From Gliomastix tumulicola (lineage: Eukaryota; Ascomycota; Sordariomycetes; Hypocreales; Bionectriaceae): 64,000 nucleotides of DNA. A program made the position numbers and the translations under genes. The notes beneath the pieces are model-generated. The model had not been told where the DNA came from. It ran no database searches and was given only the letters and a program-made list of their open reading frames with translations. The stretch covers positions 3,578,330-3,642,329 of the forward strand of contig BCHX01000002.1 in the NCBI GenBank assembly GCA_001599755.1, in the 5' to 3' direction. Below, in pieces: positions 44,210-56,700 of the stretch; the stretch's first letter is position 1; each line of letters begins with the position of its first letter.

Positions 44210-45291
44210 ATGACCTCTACCACGACAAGACAAACGAGCTCGGGGGGCACGGCATTGATGCCCCGGTTCCAACTCGGCTGGTTCCGATTGTGCGTGTCTC
44301 CCTCCCAGCTTTCCCCCCTGCTGTGCTGTATTATCCGGACTGACAAGACCCCCCCCAGCGTCCCCTTCCTTGGCTACCACCATGTCTTGATGATACTGAT
44401 TGTCGTCGCGCTCGTGCTGCAATGTATACCTCTCCTTCAAATTCTCCCCTCAGACACGAAGAAAAAAAACACGTCGGTAACACGCCCAGCTAGCTATCCT
44501 CGTGGCCGGGTGCACAAGTGAGAACCTCAACGGCATCTACCTCTTCTCCCTCACCTACACCGATGCCGGCGCGTCCGCGCACGAGACGGGGCCGGCCGAG
44601 GTGAACGCCAACGCATCCCGGGTGATCGCGTCCCTCGCCGGAAACAACGGCACGCAGCTCGAGGTGCGCTCCGGGTATTTTGGCATGTGTCTCTCGACCA
44701 GCACCGCCGGATGGATCTGCTCGCGGAGCGCGACGCGGTTGGCTTCCATCGTCGAGCCGTCTGAGACGGCGGGTATGGGCGACCCGTTGAATCTGATCAA
44801 CGCTGCGGAGAAGTTCAAATCGGAGGTGGTCTTTGTCGGACTCATGTGAGTTTGGTTCTGTTCCATGGCGAGACTTGAGATGTCCTATGAAGGCTGACTG
44901 ACTGATGCATGCGCCGTCTAGCTTCATCTCCATCCCGCTCTCCATCATCACCATCCTCCTCCTCGCGACCTTCCCCGGCTGGCACGAGGAGGAGAACTCA
45001 GAGGGCAGCGCGATGGACGTCAAGCCGTTTCCCTCGCGCCCCGTCTCGAGAGTCGCCCTCGGCTGCATCACCGCGTCCGCCATCGTGGCCCTGCTTGCCA
45101 GCTTCTGGCAGCACATGGCGGGCGCCGCGGCTTCCGCAATGGCAGGGGCGTTCACATACGGGGCAGCCAAGGGCGGTATCGGGGCGGGAGCCATGGTGTG
45201 CGGGTGGTTGTCTTTCGTGCTGCTCATGATAGTCACCCTGGGATTGCTCGTCATGATCGTGTCGATCAAGGTGCTCGAGGGGCTGACGTAG
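44210..45291 (+). CDS. fig1: Fig1 family membrane protein (calcium influx and cell fusion in mating)
   Basis: Fig1 is a claudin-like four-helix membrane protein required for low-affinity calcium influx and membrane fusion during mating. Exons 44210-44289, 44359-44423, 44494-44845 and 44922-45291 join in frame to 288 aa. The first membrane helix lies in FLGYHHVLMILIVVALVLQ. The extracellular loop has the claudin-like GYFGMC..GW.C signature. Next come the conserved block ending in FPGWHEEE and KPFPSRPVS, and three more helices. A second in-frame ATG at 44258 gives a 272-aa protein and may be the true start. Each intron has a clear branch site. Identification is firm; the start codon is uncertain. 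Confidence 0.9.
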
Positions 45292-45364
45292 GCCATCTTT
45301 TCCACTGTTGCTACTTATTTGTATGCCGCTATATACATATATATGCGTGCACTCCTACAACTCG

Positions 45365-48300
45365 CTACTCGCTACTGGTATCTGAAGAGATGGTCGTTAC
45401 GTCGATCCCCCTCCTCGCCGCGTGGACCAAAAGCCGGATGAGATATGCAATGGCAGCACCGAGTGCCAGGAGAAAGAATACCACCGTGGTCGCGACCTTG
45501 CCGCTGTGAGACAGCTCCGAAGTCCAGAGGGGGACCAGTATGGCCGCAAATATTCCTACGACCATGGCGCCGAGGGTTCCCTTCTTCCACAGGACCGCGT
45601 GGTATTTGCGGAGCTCGTAGATGAGCTCGGCTATCCTGTCCACGTTGAAGGCGATGATGATCAGCGGGATGGAGAGAGCGAGGCCGATGGTGACTGTATT
45701 TAAGACGTCAGCTAGGGAATGCCATCATCATCAACAAGAGGGGCGCTGGGACACGTACGGATGTACTTCATCACGTAGTCGAATGGAATCTTCTCGTTCG
45801 TGTCCAGGGGGAAGCCGTTTGTGTCGATGGAGAAGACCGCTGCGATGAAAGAAATCGGGAGCTTCGTGTTGTCAGTACGCATGCAGGAGGCCCATCAACA
45901 AGCAACCACTCACGAAAATGATAGTAACAACAGTGAAGACAATCACCGTCTTTCCTTGTCTGGCGGTGTCCTTGGCGGAATCTCTTGCCCACCATGCTTC
46001 AGCCAGACTCGCCTGTTTCTGCTTAAGATCCATCAAACGGGCAAGCTGTAAAACACAGTGATGTGTCAGACGCCGGCCGGGCACAATCAAGTGGGAGGGG
46101 GGGGGAGTCCAGGACACGTACCGAGTTGTCTGCTTTCCGAGCCGCATCCTCCATCTGGCCAATTCGCGACAGATGCGTCTTCAGAGTCCGCATCTCAACT
46201 TCCGCAGGCTTCTTCCCTTCTGGAGCGAAGCCCGCGAGCACCGCGTTCAGGTCGGAAATCACTCTTTCCTGATCCTCGAGCACCTTCTTGAGTGTGCGTA
46301 GCTCGTCCAAGATATCCTCGACTTCGATCATCAGAGTCGTCTCCTCGGTAATATTCCATTCAATGTCCTTCCTCTCGCCGTCCCTCATCTCGCTGATGGC
46401 GTCCTTGAACTGTCGGAGATAGCTGGCTACCAGGTCGTTCTGCGCGAGTTAGTGGTGAACAGTCTCACTGGAACAAAAGAAGAGAAACAGCCTACCGCTC
46501 TGCCGATGGATCGCTCAAAGAAGTCGAAAAACAGGTAATCATCAGGGACCTGGTGCGGGTCAAACACATCGACACAGCATGTCGTGACGACACTCGCCAG
46601 ATCATGAACGGAAGTCACAGCGCCACGTCCTTGCTTGGACAGGTATCGAGTCACCCGATGAGCCACATTCAGCGGATCATTCTGTATCAACTCGGGCCAC
46701 ATCTCTGACTCGGGATGCAACAGCCGCTCCTTCCTCGGCGGCTGAGTACTCCTTGTTTTCTTCGCAGCCGGCGGACCTCCTATGATGACCATGGCTGGGT
46801 GCATCCTGGGAGGCGGCCTCGCGCTCTGCCCTCCGAAGAACTTGAGTAGGGTAGGCCGAGGGGCATGTGGTGCAGCGCCCCTGAGACGGATGCCCTTTGC
46901 CATCCAAGAATTCCACCGGAGCGGGCTGCACGTGATGATTGTATCTGAGAACACCTGTCAGTAAAGCTTCTCCAAACAGGATGTTGAAAGAGGAAGAAGC
47001 ACATACCGTTGCCAAGCACCCACATCCACAACTGGTCGACCATGAAGATCTTTGGAACACTGTGCGGCTCTGATTCTGTATAGCGGTATACGACCTGGTC
47101 GTCATCGCGGTGGGAGGTGGTCTCGATATCCGCATATCCGTACTGATCCAGCGTGCGTCGCGGCTGATAAGCAATGCCTCCTGGTTGATAGTAGCCACGG
47201 ATAAGATGCTCGTTTAAATTCTGGTCTGGCGGCGCTGTTCTTCGCCTCTCCATGCGCTTTGGAGGGGGAATAGTCGGTGCGCGTCGACTCGAGCGAGATC
47301 TTGTCTCAAAGTGCGATCCTTGTGCGGGCCCATAAGAGAAGTTTTGGCCGTTGTTAGGCACGTTGCCATCTTGTCCTAGTTCAGAAGCGGTTTGTTGCTC
47401 ATTTGAGTGAGTGCTTCTTTGCCGTCCAGATGACTGGCGGCTGGGCGGCAAGCTCACATCCTGCGGCGCGATGGACTTCTCTGACACTGGTGCTGAAGCC
47501 GCTTCACCTCTTGTCCCCGTGCTGCGAACACTAGTATTCCCGGCAGCCTGCGCTTGTCTGTTGCTGGATGCCTCATTTTCAGCCGGGGAGGCCTGCTCTG
47601 GCTGTCCTTCCAAGTCTGTCTCTGTCAGTATCGACTCCTCGGTGAAGGCTGGCTTCTGTCCTAGCCATCCACTCAGCTTGCTCCTTGCAGTTTGAAAAGC
47701 CAACCGAGCCCGCGTGCGCCAATCTAGCACTACTTCTGATGAGACAAGGCTCGACGAGGGCAAACTAGATCCGTCTGTCCCTGGACGATTCTGCTGCGAC
47801 GCGCCACTGCCGCGCTGTGACTGAACCGTTGTCCTCGCTCCTGCTGCTGGTGGCGGTGGCGGTGGCGGCAGCAGGACAGTGTTCTTCGTCTGCTTCTTCT
47901 TCGTCTTCGCTGGTTTTCCCTTTGTGATTTCGTCCATTGTCTTTGCCATCTTCGAGTATCCAAAATACGTATCGCAGTGGAGGAATGGGATGAATGAAAC
48001 GATACCGTCCCCGATGCCATCTGCAGAAATGGGACTTGGGCCCTACTCGATGACACGGCTTAGTCTTATACGATCCCCCAAGGACTGAAGCTTCACTCAC
48101 TGTGACACGACGGCTATGTGAACGCAGAGCCGACAGACGTGCTGGGACGCTCTGAGGATGCCGAAAGCGAGGCATACGCCTAGCTAGATCTAAGTCGACC
48201 CTTGTTTCATCGTACATCTCGGCCGAGATGCCTCCCTTTTCAGCGGCAATCCGCCGGACAAGCGTCTAGGCAGTTCTGTCAGAACATCAAAGCTCGAACA

Positions 48301-49507
48301 CTACCTTCTGATGATGGTTGGGTTGCTCACCTCAGCCCAGACCAGCTAGCATCGTGGTTAGCCTCATTCCAAGTGGGATGGAAATAGTCGTTTGCCAAGG
48401 ACATACATTGTTCGCTGGTAGATGGTACCAGGTAAAATCCGGCGTCTTCCCCTGAAGAGTACTCCGGAACGCCTCCGGCCCCTGACTGTAGAGGAGCTCA
48501 TAGACAGACGGCGTCTTAGGCACCATCTCCTCCTCCGTGCCGCTCGTGTAAAAGTCCACAACAATAGCCTCAAAGCCATGGCACGCCACGTTCTTGTGTC
48601 TATCTGTCTCTGGCGGTGGAGGCGACGGCTTGAGGACTCTAGAGGGCTGCTCGGGCTGCTCCTCGGGCGCTTCGTTGTCGCCGCCACCGATCCGCGGTCC
48701 CTTCCACACCGTCTCTGCCTCCAGCAGCTCTCGCATGTCATCGTTGCCCTCGGCGAGGTCGAGCGCTGTCCGTCCATCTATCCTCCATGTGCGCGTGTTG
48801 GCGCCTCGCTGGAGCAGAAGCTCCACGGCGTTCAAGTGCCCTGACGCAACAGCGCGGAACAGAGGCGTAGCACCCTCAAAGTCCCTGGGGTCGACATTTG
48901 CTCCCCCGTCCAGCAGAGCCTCCATTGCGTCCACATCGCCGTAGTGGGCAGCAAGATGCAGCGCCGTCGGGGGATCCTCTGTGAAAAAGGAGTCCGGCTC
49001 GGCGCCTCGGTCGAGGAGCAGCTTGATGACATTGGCCTTCCTGCTCAGCACAGCCAGAAATAGCGGCTCTCTCAGATCATACGTCGTCGCGTTGACGTCG
49101 GCTCCGTAGTCGAGGAGTAGACGCGCCGCCTCGACTTCCCCGCGACGCACGGCCTCGTGCAACGCTGTCAGGCCCTGAACATCGGCATCAGGCACGGCGC
49201 CATGCACCAGAAGGGCTAACACTATCTCAGTATTGCCCGCCTCGACGGCCAGGTACAAGGGCCGTTTATTCGTCCATGTCGTTGCTTCGACGTCGGCGCC
49301 ATATTCCAGCAGGGTCTCGACTGCGGCGAGATGGCCCTGCCAGACAGCGAGGTGCAAGGCGGCGTACCCTCGCTCGTCTAGCGCGTCGATGTTTGCGCTG
49401 ACATTGTCCAGTAATTGGGCTAGTCTCTCGGGGTCTGAGACGGCAGCCGCCAAGAGCTCATCCGTTGTTGGAGGCTCAACCGGCGCCGGCTCCGGCTCCG
49501 ACTCCAT
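45365..49507 (-). CDS. Ankyrin-repeat CorA-like membrane protein, nine exons (1215 aa)
   Basis: Exons 49507-48407, 48345-48331, 48265-48101, 48042-47007, 46944-46496, 46439-46122, 46045-45914, 45861-45759 and 45693-45365 join in frame; exon 2 is 15 nt. Residues 30-265 hold ankyrin repeats. Next is an ordered part with FEAIVVDFYTSG and WYHLPANN, a Pro/Ser-rich disordered segment, and the block RRTLDQYGYADIETTSHRD.DQVV with KIFMVDQLWMWVLGNDTIIT, which is characteristic of fungal CorA-like ankyrin proteins. A coiled-coil helix leads to the membrane helices VIVFTVVTIIFLPISFIAAVFS and LALSIPLIIIAF. Two more hydrophobic helices follow, four in all. GMN is absent, so transport of magnesium is not established. 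Confidence 0.85.
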
Positions 49508-49829
49508 GATCACGGCGTCTCGACTCCGGGTAGGCGACTCCTCGTTTGAGCTGTGTAGGTAAACATTGTTGCTGAGGCTGTGCGGCGTCGCGCGTATTCG
49601 TTGCAGCCCTGACTACAGGGGCCTGCCATATTTTTGCAGGGGTCTACAAGGCGACAGGCGTCCATAGCTGTTCCTCCTCCAAATACAGAACCCCCTACCA
49701 GCATCCACTCGCCCAGAACCACCTCTGAAGATTTCTTCCACTCTGTACTCCGTAATACAACCTGCATAGAACTGTCCGGATGAGCATCATGGATTGCCGA
49801 CACTCATTTGCGCGCCTGCGCACAAACAC
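49508..49829. other. Intergenic region
   Basis: About 320 bases between the SNF2 gene stop and the ankyrin-CorA start, tandem on the minus strand. No feature was recognised. Confidence 0.45.
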
Positions 49830-52800
49830 CTAGCTATCCGACTCATCCTCAGAGCTCGCCTCAGGGGATGAATGTTGTGGTTTAGACGCTGAGGAGCCTG
49901 GTTCCGCCGAGTCAAAATACTCCTGAAGCTGTTGCAGCTGGCCGGCCTTCTGTTCTTGTCGTCCCGCGTTGCTGAAGCCTCCGCCAGCCAATTGCAGCTT
50001 GCGCAGCTGTCTCGACTGCACGGCCTAATTTTTGGTCAGCTGTCAGCGACGGCCAGCCTTCTCAACTTACCGGTTGACATGGAGAGCAGGGGACCTCACC
50101 TCCTCGATCGATCTCTGCATCGCATACCGCACAACCGTCACCTCTCTCTGCTGGTCGAGGCGCAGGACACGACCAATGGCTTGGCTCTCCACCGCTGGAT
50201 TCCATTGAGGCTCAAGGATGTGTACCCTGTTGGCTACAGTCAGGCCATTGAGGCTGTGAACAGACATCACACGTCAGTATCCCGCAAGAAGTGATGGCAG
50301 AGACGCGTGGTACGAGTTCACGAACCCAATGGAGCCGGTAGAGAATGTCATGATCAGCACTCTCCACGCATTGTTGTTCTGGAAGTCAAGGAGGATGCTG
50401 TTCCGCTTCTTTGGCGTCACATCGCCGTCGACACGAAGATGCCCGATAGAGTGCGCGTGTAGTGCGCTGCTCACCAAGTCGAGAGTGGTCTTCCAGAAGG
50501 AAAATATGACGCTGTGTCAGAGATTAGCTATGGGGCCCCGTGTGGTAGAAATAGGGGTATTGTTCGACTCATACCACTTGTGGCCTTGATAATGGGCTCG
50601 TACATCCTCCACAAGGCATTGGATCTTTGAGGAGTGTTCCTCCGTTGACGGGCCAGGGGCAATCTGGCTGCCTTCCTCGTTGCGACTTGGAGTGCTGTGC
50701 ATTGAGTTGCAAAACACACAGGAATACTCCCCGTTGCCGCTCTGTGTCCTCTCTTGGATGTGTCGCTGCGAGCACTCACCGCACAGTACACGCCAGCAAG
50801 GCGTGATGTGCCCCGCGTTCATATCCGATGCGCTTCCAATGGAGAGGACGTCAATGGCGCAGTCCGCGCAGATGGCCTCCCCGCTCTGCTGGAGGAAGCT
50901 GAGGGCCTCGTCAGGGCGTGACCGAAAGCCTAAGCCGGCAGCCGCGCCATTGTTGCAAAACATTCTTAGGCGGAGAAGAGCTTCCATGACCTTGGGGTAA
51001 GACTTGCCGCCCAATCGACCTTTACTGCTGATGGAAATGGCTCGCTTGCATGTGAGTTCCAACTGACGGTATTGCTCTCTTTCGCGGGGTTGGAAGCAAG
51101 GTCTCCGGTCTTCGACATTGTACTTGTGCATCGGAAGGATGGACTTGTTTCTGCGGAGACAGATTGCTGATAGAATTAGGCGAAGATTTGCGAACTCCTC
51201 ATGGGAAGACGACGCTAACTTTGAGGGAGCTGACAGTCGGCGAACCTTGGTGACATGCTTCCTGAAGATGGCCGGCTCCTCGAAGACTGGCATCCTGAGG
51301 AACCGAACGAGCGCAGCGAGATCCTCGAGTGAGTTTTGTATGGGAGTCCCCGTCAAACACCAACGAATGTGGGAAGATATGCTATTAACAGCATTGAACT
51401 GTTTGGTTGAACAATTTCGGATCGTGTGGGCTGCATGTGATGAGCTTCGTAATACTGCAATGGATGCGGCATTCATCAATCTTCTCACCTTCGTCCAACA
51501 CCAGACGATACCAGTCCACCTGGTGGAGGATACCACTGCCACGACGCCTGTCGGCCATGACGGTGCCATATGTGGTGAGTATCACATCTTGTTGGTTGAC
51601 CTGGGTGTTGAGATGATATCTATCTGGACCGTGGTACTTGATGTATCGTATGGATCCTGGATAAAAGTGCCTGAGTAAGAGAAGGCTTGTCAGTCCCGCC
51701 AAGCCTTTGACGATCCAAGTCGAGTACGATGGTGCTGATACCTTTCGATTTCGCGTACCCAGGTGGTCAACAACACTGGCTCAACAAGTCAGCCAGATCA
51801 AGTTTTTCTTCACGCCCTGCATCAAACTTCTTACACTCTGAAGGCACGACCACTACTGTGGCCTTGGATACGGTTGTGGTTGATATTCTCTCTCGTCCAC
51901 TCTTTTTGTGCGTTTTTCGGTTAACAAACTCGAGAGCGCTGTTCATGGACATGAGGACCGAGGTGAGTGTAGCCAAGGTCTTGCCGAGACCCATGTCATC
52001 AGCGAGGATTCCGCCGAAGAAGTCCTCTGGTGATTTACTCTTGACACCGGTGATGGTGTGCTGGTAGCTAGCCAGCCACAAGTCAGCAGACGTGGTTTCA
52101 GCCCCCACCATAGCCTATTCAGGGTATTGAGTCAAGACTTACCACGGCTGACCGTTCTCTAACAACTTGATTTGCCAGAGACTTTCGATCTGAGGAAGGC
52201 AAGTTGCTTCTCGGGACAGCATGAAGTTGACCGCATCTTGCTGATGACTGTAGCAATGTTAGCTAGAAGCAGTGCAGAACGTGGTTCAAGATACGATACC
52301 TCAGCAACGGAGAGATGATGCGTGCATCTCTAAATGCAAGGTTGCTCATCTGCTGTCTAGGGAGCTCCTCAAGGACTGTATCTATGTCGGCAATCAAGTC
52401 GATCAGCTGCTCCGAGCTACTCTCCCCGACTTCATCGGCCTCGTCGTCTGTTCCGCTGCCTCCGTCCGCTAACACGACCATAGGCAAAATATGTCCAAGC
52501 TGTTGAGGCTCAGTTCCTAAGTGTGGTAAGGCTAGTGACTGCGGATTCACATAGGGAGGTCGAAAAAGGCCAGGGAGAGGGTCTTGGAGGTAGGTCTGGT
52601 GGCTTCCAAGGCTGCTGGCGATGTGGTTCTGACTCTCCTCGTTCGCCGGTCCATATAGAAGCAGGTCCACCTCCATTCTCACCACTTTTCTGCTATTCAC
52701 ACTCTTGTTCTGAAGGCCGGATACTTTAGCAGTCCACTCGCTTTCAAGGACCCAGGCATCGATAGGATACTGATCACGGTCATCTCCAGCCACCGATGAT

Positions 52801-53316
52801 TGCAGTGCTTGGAACGACCTCTTATTCAGGACAGCAACAGCGTCCCCTGGAAGCGTGTATAAAATGCCATGGTCGACCGTAAGTTCTAGCCGCATCAGAA
52901 TATGGCTACCTCCATCGCTTGATGTTTGAGGGGATGGTTGATGAGATTCAGGCAGCCATTTGAGCTGAACCCCGATGCCAGGCAGCTTTCGAGGGTGTCA
53001 GTATGTGCTTGAGCGGATTGGGACACGAACATACCCTGCCATAGCATACAACGCTATCAACTCGTGATGCATCGGGTGCCAGCCAATTCAGCGCATCACC
53101 GCGTGATTCTTGGGGATCCCCAGGGTCATGGGTGGTCAAGGTGCGCAAATCATGTCTCACCAAGTCCTTTTCTCCAAAGATTTCGCTGCCCTGTGGTTCT
53201 GACGGTTCTTCCCCTAATTGAAGCCGTTTCTGGGGGTAAGAATGCCCCGGTCGCTCTTGCTCCAGGTGTCGCTTGATGGCTACCTGTGGCTGGGCAAGAG
53301 AAGGTACTGACGTCAT
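49830..53316 (-). CDS. SNF2-family ATPase with RING finger, Rad5/Rad16/HLTF-like (970 aa)
   Basis: These proteins translocate on DNA or remodel chromatin and often act as ubiquitin ligases in repair. Ten exons (53316-53035, 52985-52300, 52247-52143, 52067-51835, 51776-51743, 51670-51489, 51430-50575, 50511-50326, 50253-50100, 50024-49830) join in frame. Motif I is DDMGLGKT, after a GGILA lead-in. The DEAH box is formed across an intron (DEA|H at 51489/51430). TGTPIQNS is motif III. A RING-type C-x2-C..H..C..C-x2-C..C-x2-C cluster sits between the two RecA lobes, as in Rad5 and Rad16. Lobe 2 ends with EPQWNP...QAIGRVLRL. An HLTF-like N-terminal region precedes the ATPase. Subfamily placement is by eye. 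Confidence 0.88.
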
Positions 53317-53727
53317 TTCGCACACAAATTCTCAATCAATCTTTCAGGTTCTCAGATACCAGATCATCAAATTCTTCCCGGAGCGATCATTATTTTAGAA
53401 GCGTCCTGCAAGATACCAAGCCATAATGTGTCGATTGCTTGAGGCGGAGTGGGCCGCTTCTTCGCCCCTTGTTGCAGCTGAACGCCTTGCGGCTGCCTTA
53501 CGCATCCATCGATTCCACCCCCCCCAATGAGACAGCTGATGGAGTGACGAGGACGGCATTCACGTGAGCTCACCTGGCCATTTTGCGACGTCTCAGATGC
53601 GCCACACCGATATTTTTCAGCAATACCCTTACAGTCGCTGATTAGTAGCGCTCTGCTCGTCTGGGCCGTCGAATGCCGCGCAGTCACGTCTTAGCCACCA
53701 AGCACCGCCAACCATCGCTAGCTCAGC
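53317..53727. other. Divergent promoter region shared by the SNF2 and NACHT genes
   Basis: Only about 410 bases separate the two divergent start codons, so both promoters must lie here or overlap into the genes. A C run is present near 53518-53524. No other feature was recognised. Confidence 0.5.
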
Positions 53728-56700
53728 ATGGATGCTGAGTTTCGCCAGGTGGTTGACGCCTTCAAGGCCAAGGCCGTACTGACCCCCGAAGAGCTCCAGA
53801 GCTTTCAATTCAGTAGTCTAAACGATGTGTCCGTCACAATGCAGGCAATTCAGGAGAAGCAGGCTAAGCGAGGCAAGCTTCGCCATTTGAGAAGGATCGA
53901 GCCATTCCTCAAGACGATGATGGAATTTGGCAAAGTAGTCGAGGTCTTTCTAAACGCGTCCGACATCCTTGCGTTTGTTTGGGTATGCTTTTCGTCTTAT
54001 GAAAGCAGTAAATGAACGCTGCAATGCTGACCTCAGCAGGGACCCCTCAAATTCCTCCTAATGGTATACCTGTCACTTTTCCCTGCAGGGACACACGCCT
54101 TTGACATAGTGCTCATATCTTTCAAAATTACCCTCTAGACTACCTCCAATTTCGTGGCCGCCTTTGATTCCATTGTTGGGATATACCAGCAAATCGGAGA
54201 GCAGATTCCCCTGCTCGAGTCTTACCATGATCTATTCTCGGCTTTTCCTCATATGCGGACTCTTCTAGTCCAGATTTATGAGGACATATTGTCGTTCCAC
54301 GCCATTGCTCTTCGTTATTTCAGGCAAAAGTGTTTGTTTCACAAGATCCCTTCAGACCTTCCCTAAAAGTGAAGCTAACTAGAGATCCCAGTATGGAAAC
54401 AATTTTTCAAATCCAACTGGAAGGGTTTCACCTCAGAAATCGATCTGCTGATGAGCAATATGAATCGACACAAGCTTCTGATCGAAAGTAGAGCATCGCT
54501 GATTGAATTTGATCAAATTCAACGTACCCGTGCCTCTACTGAGGCGAACTTGCGGGAGACCAAGGCCACAGAAGCCAGGCGACAGAGAGCTGCGGTGTTC
54601 GAGTGGCTTTCGTCGCCCAACATGGATGCTGTCCATGAGCGACATGTGAAGGCCAGGTCTGCCAACCCCGACTCCTGCCGCTGGATACTTGACGACGATC
54701 GCTTTCGGCGATGGTTCGACCCTGTCTACTGCTCGATCCCTCTTCTTTGGATTAACGGGAAGCCAGGCGCTGGTAAGCTATCAACTGGAGAGGAGACATG
54801 TCTCATATTGAGCCAGATACAATGCCTCGGAATGCTAATATCTGGGTAAGGAAAATCTGTCTTGGCGTCAATGGTCATCGAAGAGGCAAAGAAGCTTTCG
54901 CAAGTCTCCGTCGCCTATTTCTACTGCGGATTTAGGAATCCCGAGCGAGATGGGTTCTTGCCGCTAGCACGAGCTGTACTCTCTCAACTTCTCATGCAAA
55001 ACGACTCACTCCTCCTCTATTTCGAAGAAAAGATGTCCAAATCTGGTGCTCATGGAATCTTGTCAAGTATAGGGGTTGCGCAGGAAATCTTGCAGACGGC
55101 TTTGAAGAGTAGAAAGGCCTTTCTCATCCTTGACGGGATAGATGAGTGCGGAAGGGACCAACGAAAGGAGATTTGTACATGGTTCAGATATGTCGTCGAA
55201 TCCCTTCCAACGAACGAACACGGGGACATCAGGTGTGTCTTTATCAGCCAGGATGACGGCATCGCGAGGAAGGATCTATCCATGCTTCCCACCATCACCA
55301 TCACACCTAGCCTGAACAAAGCCGATATCACCGCCTTCACCCGCCAGTGGCAAACTCAGATCGAGGAGAGATTTGGGCCACTTCAGGACTGCGGCCCTAG
55401 TCTTGTGGAGATTGTGCCTGCTCGATCGCAAGGTTTGTGAGCCCTCTTGTCAGGCTCCTTCATGCCCATGCTTACTCAGGAGTGGGCAAAGGTATTTTCA
55501 TCTTCGCCAAGTGCGTATTGGAGGAAATGTTCCACCAACCATCTCGAGAACATCTCCTGCGCGAGTGGAGCATCCAGAGCTTTCCATCCGAGCTCGAGCA
55601 GGTGTAGGACTTTCTTCCACCACTGATAACCGAGCCAACTACATCCAAGCTGACCTTTCCCATCTAGCTACGACCGTATACTCCAACGACTGATGAGCAT
55701 CAAGCAGAAGAAAGAGGTCGTAGAAAAGCTTCTTTCGTGGATATCATTATGCAAGAGACCGCTCCGGTGGTTCGAGATCCAAGCAGCCATTTCCATAGAC
55801 CTGGACGACGACAGTATCAACGAAGCGAACCGGCGACTAGTCGATACTTGCAAGGATCTCTGTGCCTCATTTGTAGAGCAGCACTCTGACACTACCGTTG
55901 AACTTGTGCACAGCACAGTGAGGGAGTAAGCAAGATGTCGTGAGTAGACTGTAGCACTATCTTTGCTAACTCGTGGCACAGATTTTTGAAGAGGCGAAAG
56001 CTCATCGTCGAGTCGCAGGTTGACCTCGAGCTGTGCCATCTAAGCCTAGCATACCTGAATTTCCCGGACTTTAGTATGCGCTTTGGCCAGCCATCCGTAG
56101 TGGCATCGTTGCTATCTGGGCGGTACGCATTCTATGAGTATGCAGTGGCTTGCTGGCCTCTTCATCTTATGTCGTGGCTTGAAGGTGACACCCACGAGCA
56201 GTCCAGCATCGATGAGCTACAGGATACGCTGGAGCCATTTCTTCAGCAGCATCTCGTGAACGGAGACTTTGAACCGAAGCTTACGGTCTCCAAGGCGATG
56301 CACGATAAGCTTCGACCAGTCAAGCTCTTCGAGGATTATGACGCCTTAGCCCAAGCCATTGTGTGGTGTAGGAAACAGGTCTCGGTAGAAAAGGCTGGTG
56401 ACGCGGACACGACGAATGTCCTCGATTTTCCCGAAGTCACACACCATATCAGATCTACGCTCGAGGACATGGCTCGAGACGGCTTGACAACACAACAAAG
56501 GGCTGATCTAGAGCTGTATTACGGGCCTTCCGGTCTGTTCAAGTGCCCAAAGATATTCTGCCACCACTTTGCTTTTGGTTTCGCATCCCGGGAACACAGA
56601 GACACACACCTCAACCGCCACGAGCGGGCATATACATGCACGATCGAGGGATGTCCGACGGCCGTCTTTGGTTGCCTATCACTGAAGGACCTGGAGAACC

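Noticed and set aside
47730..48217. Basic minus-strand ORFs overlapping the 5' side of the ankyrin-CorA exon 4
   Set aside because: They are out of frame with the model that uses the GTGAGT donor at 48100 and the TAG acceptor at 48043; only short parts of them are coding.
48332..49513. A separate ankyrin-only gene
   Set aside because: Its last residues before a GTATGT donor (WYHLPANN) lead through a 15-nt exon into the CorA-like part, an arrangement typical of fungal ankyrin-CorA proteins.
50517..51569. Stand-alone 350-aa helicase fragment
   Set aside because: It is one exon of the ten-exon SNF2/RING gene. Its first 40 codons are intronic, and the DEAH box is completed by the preceding exon.
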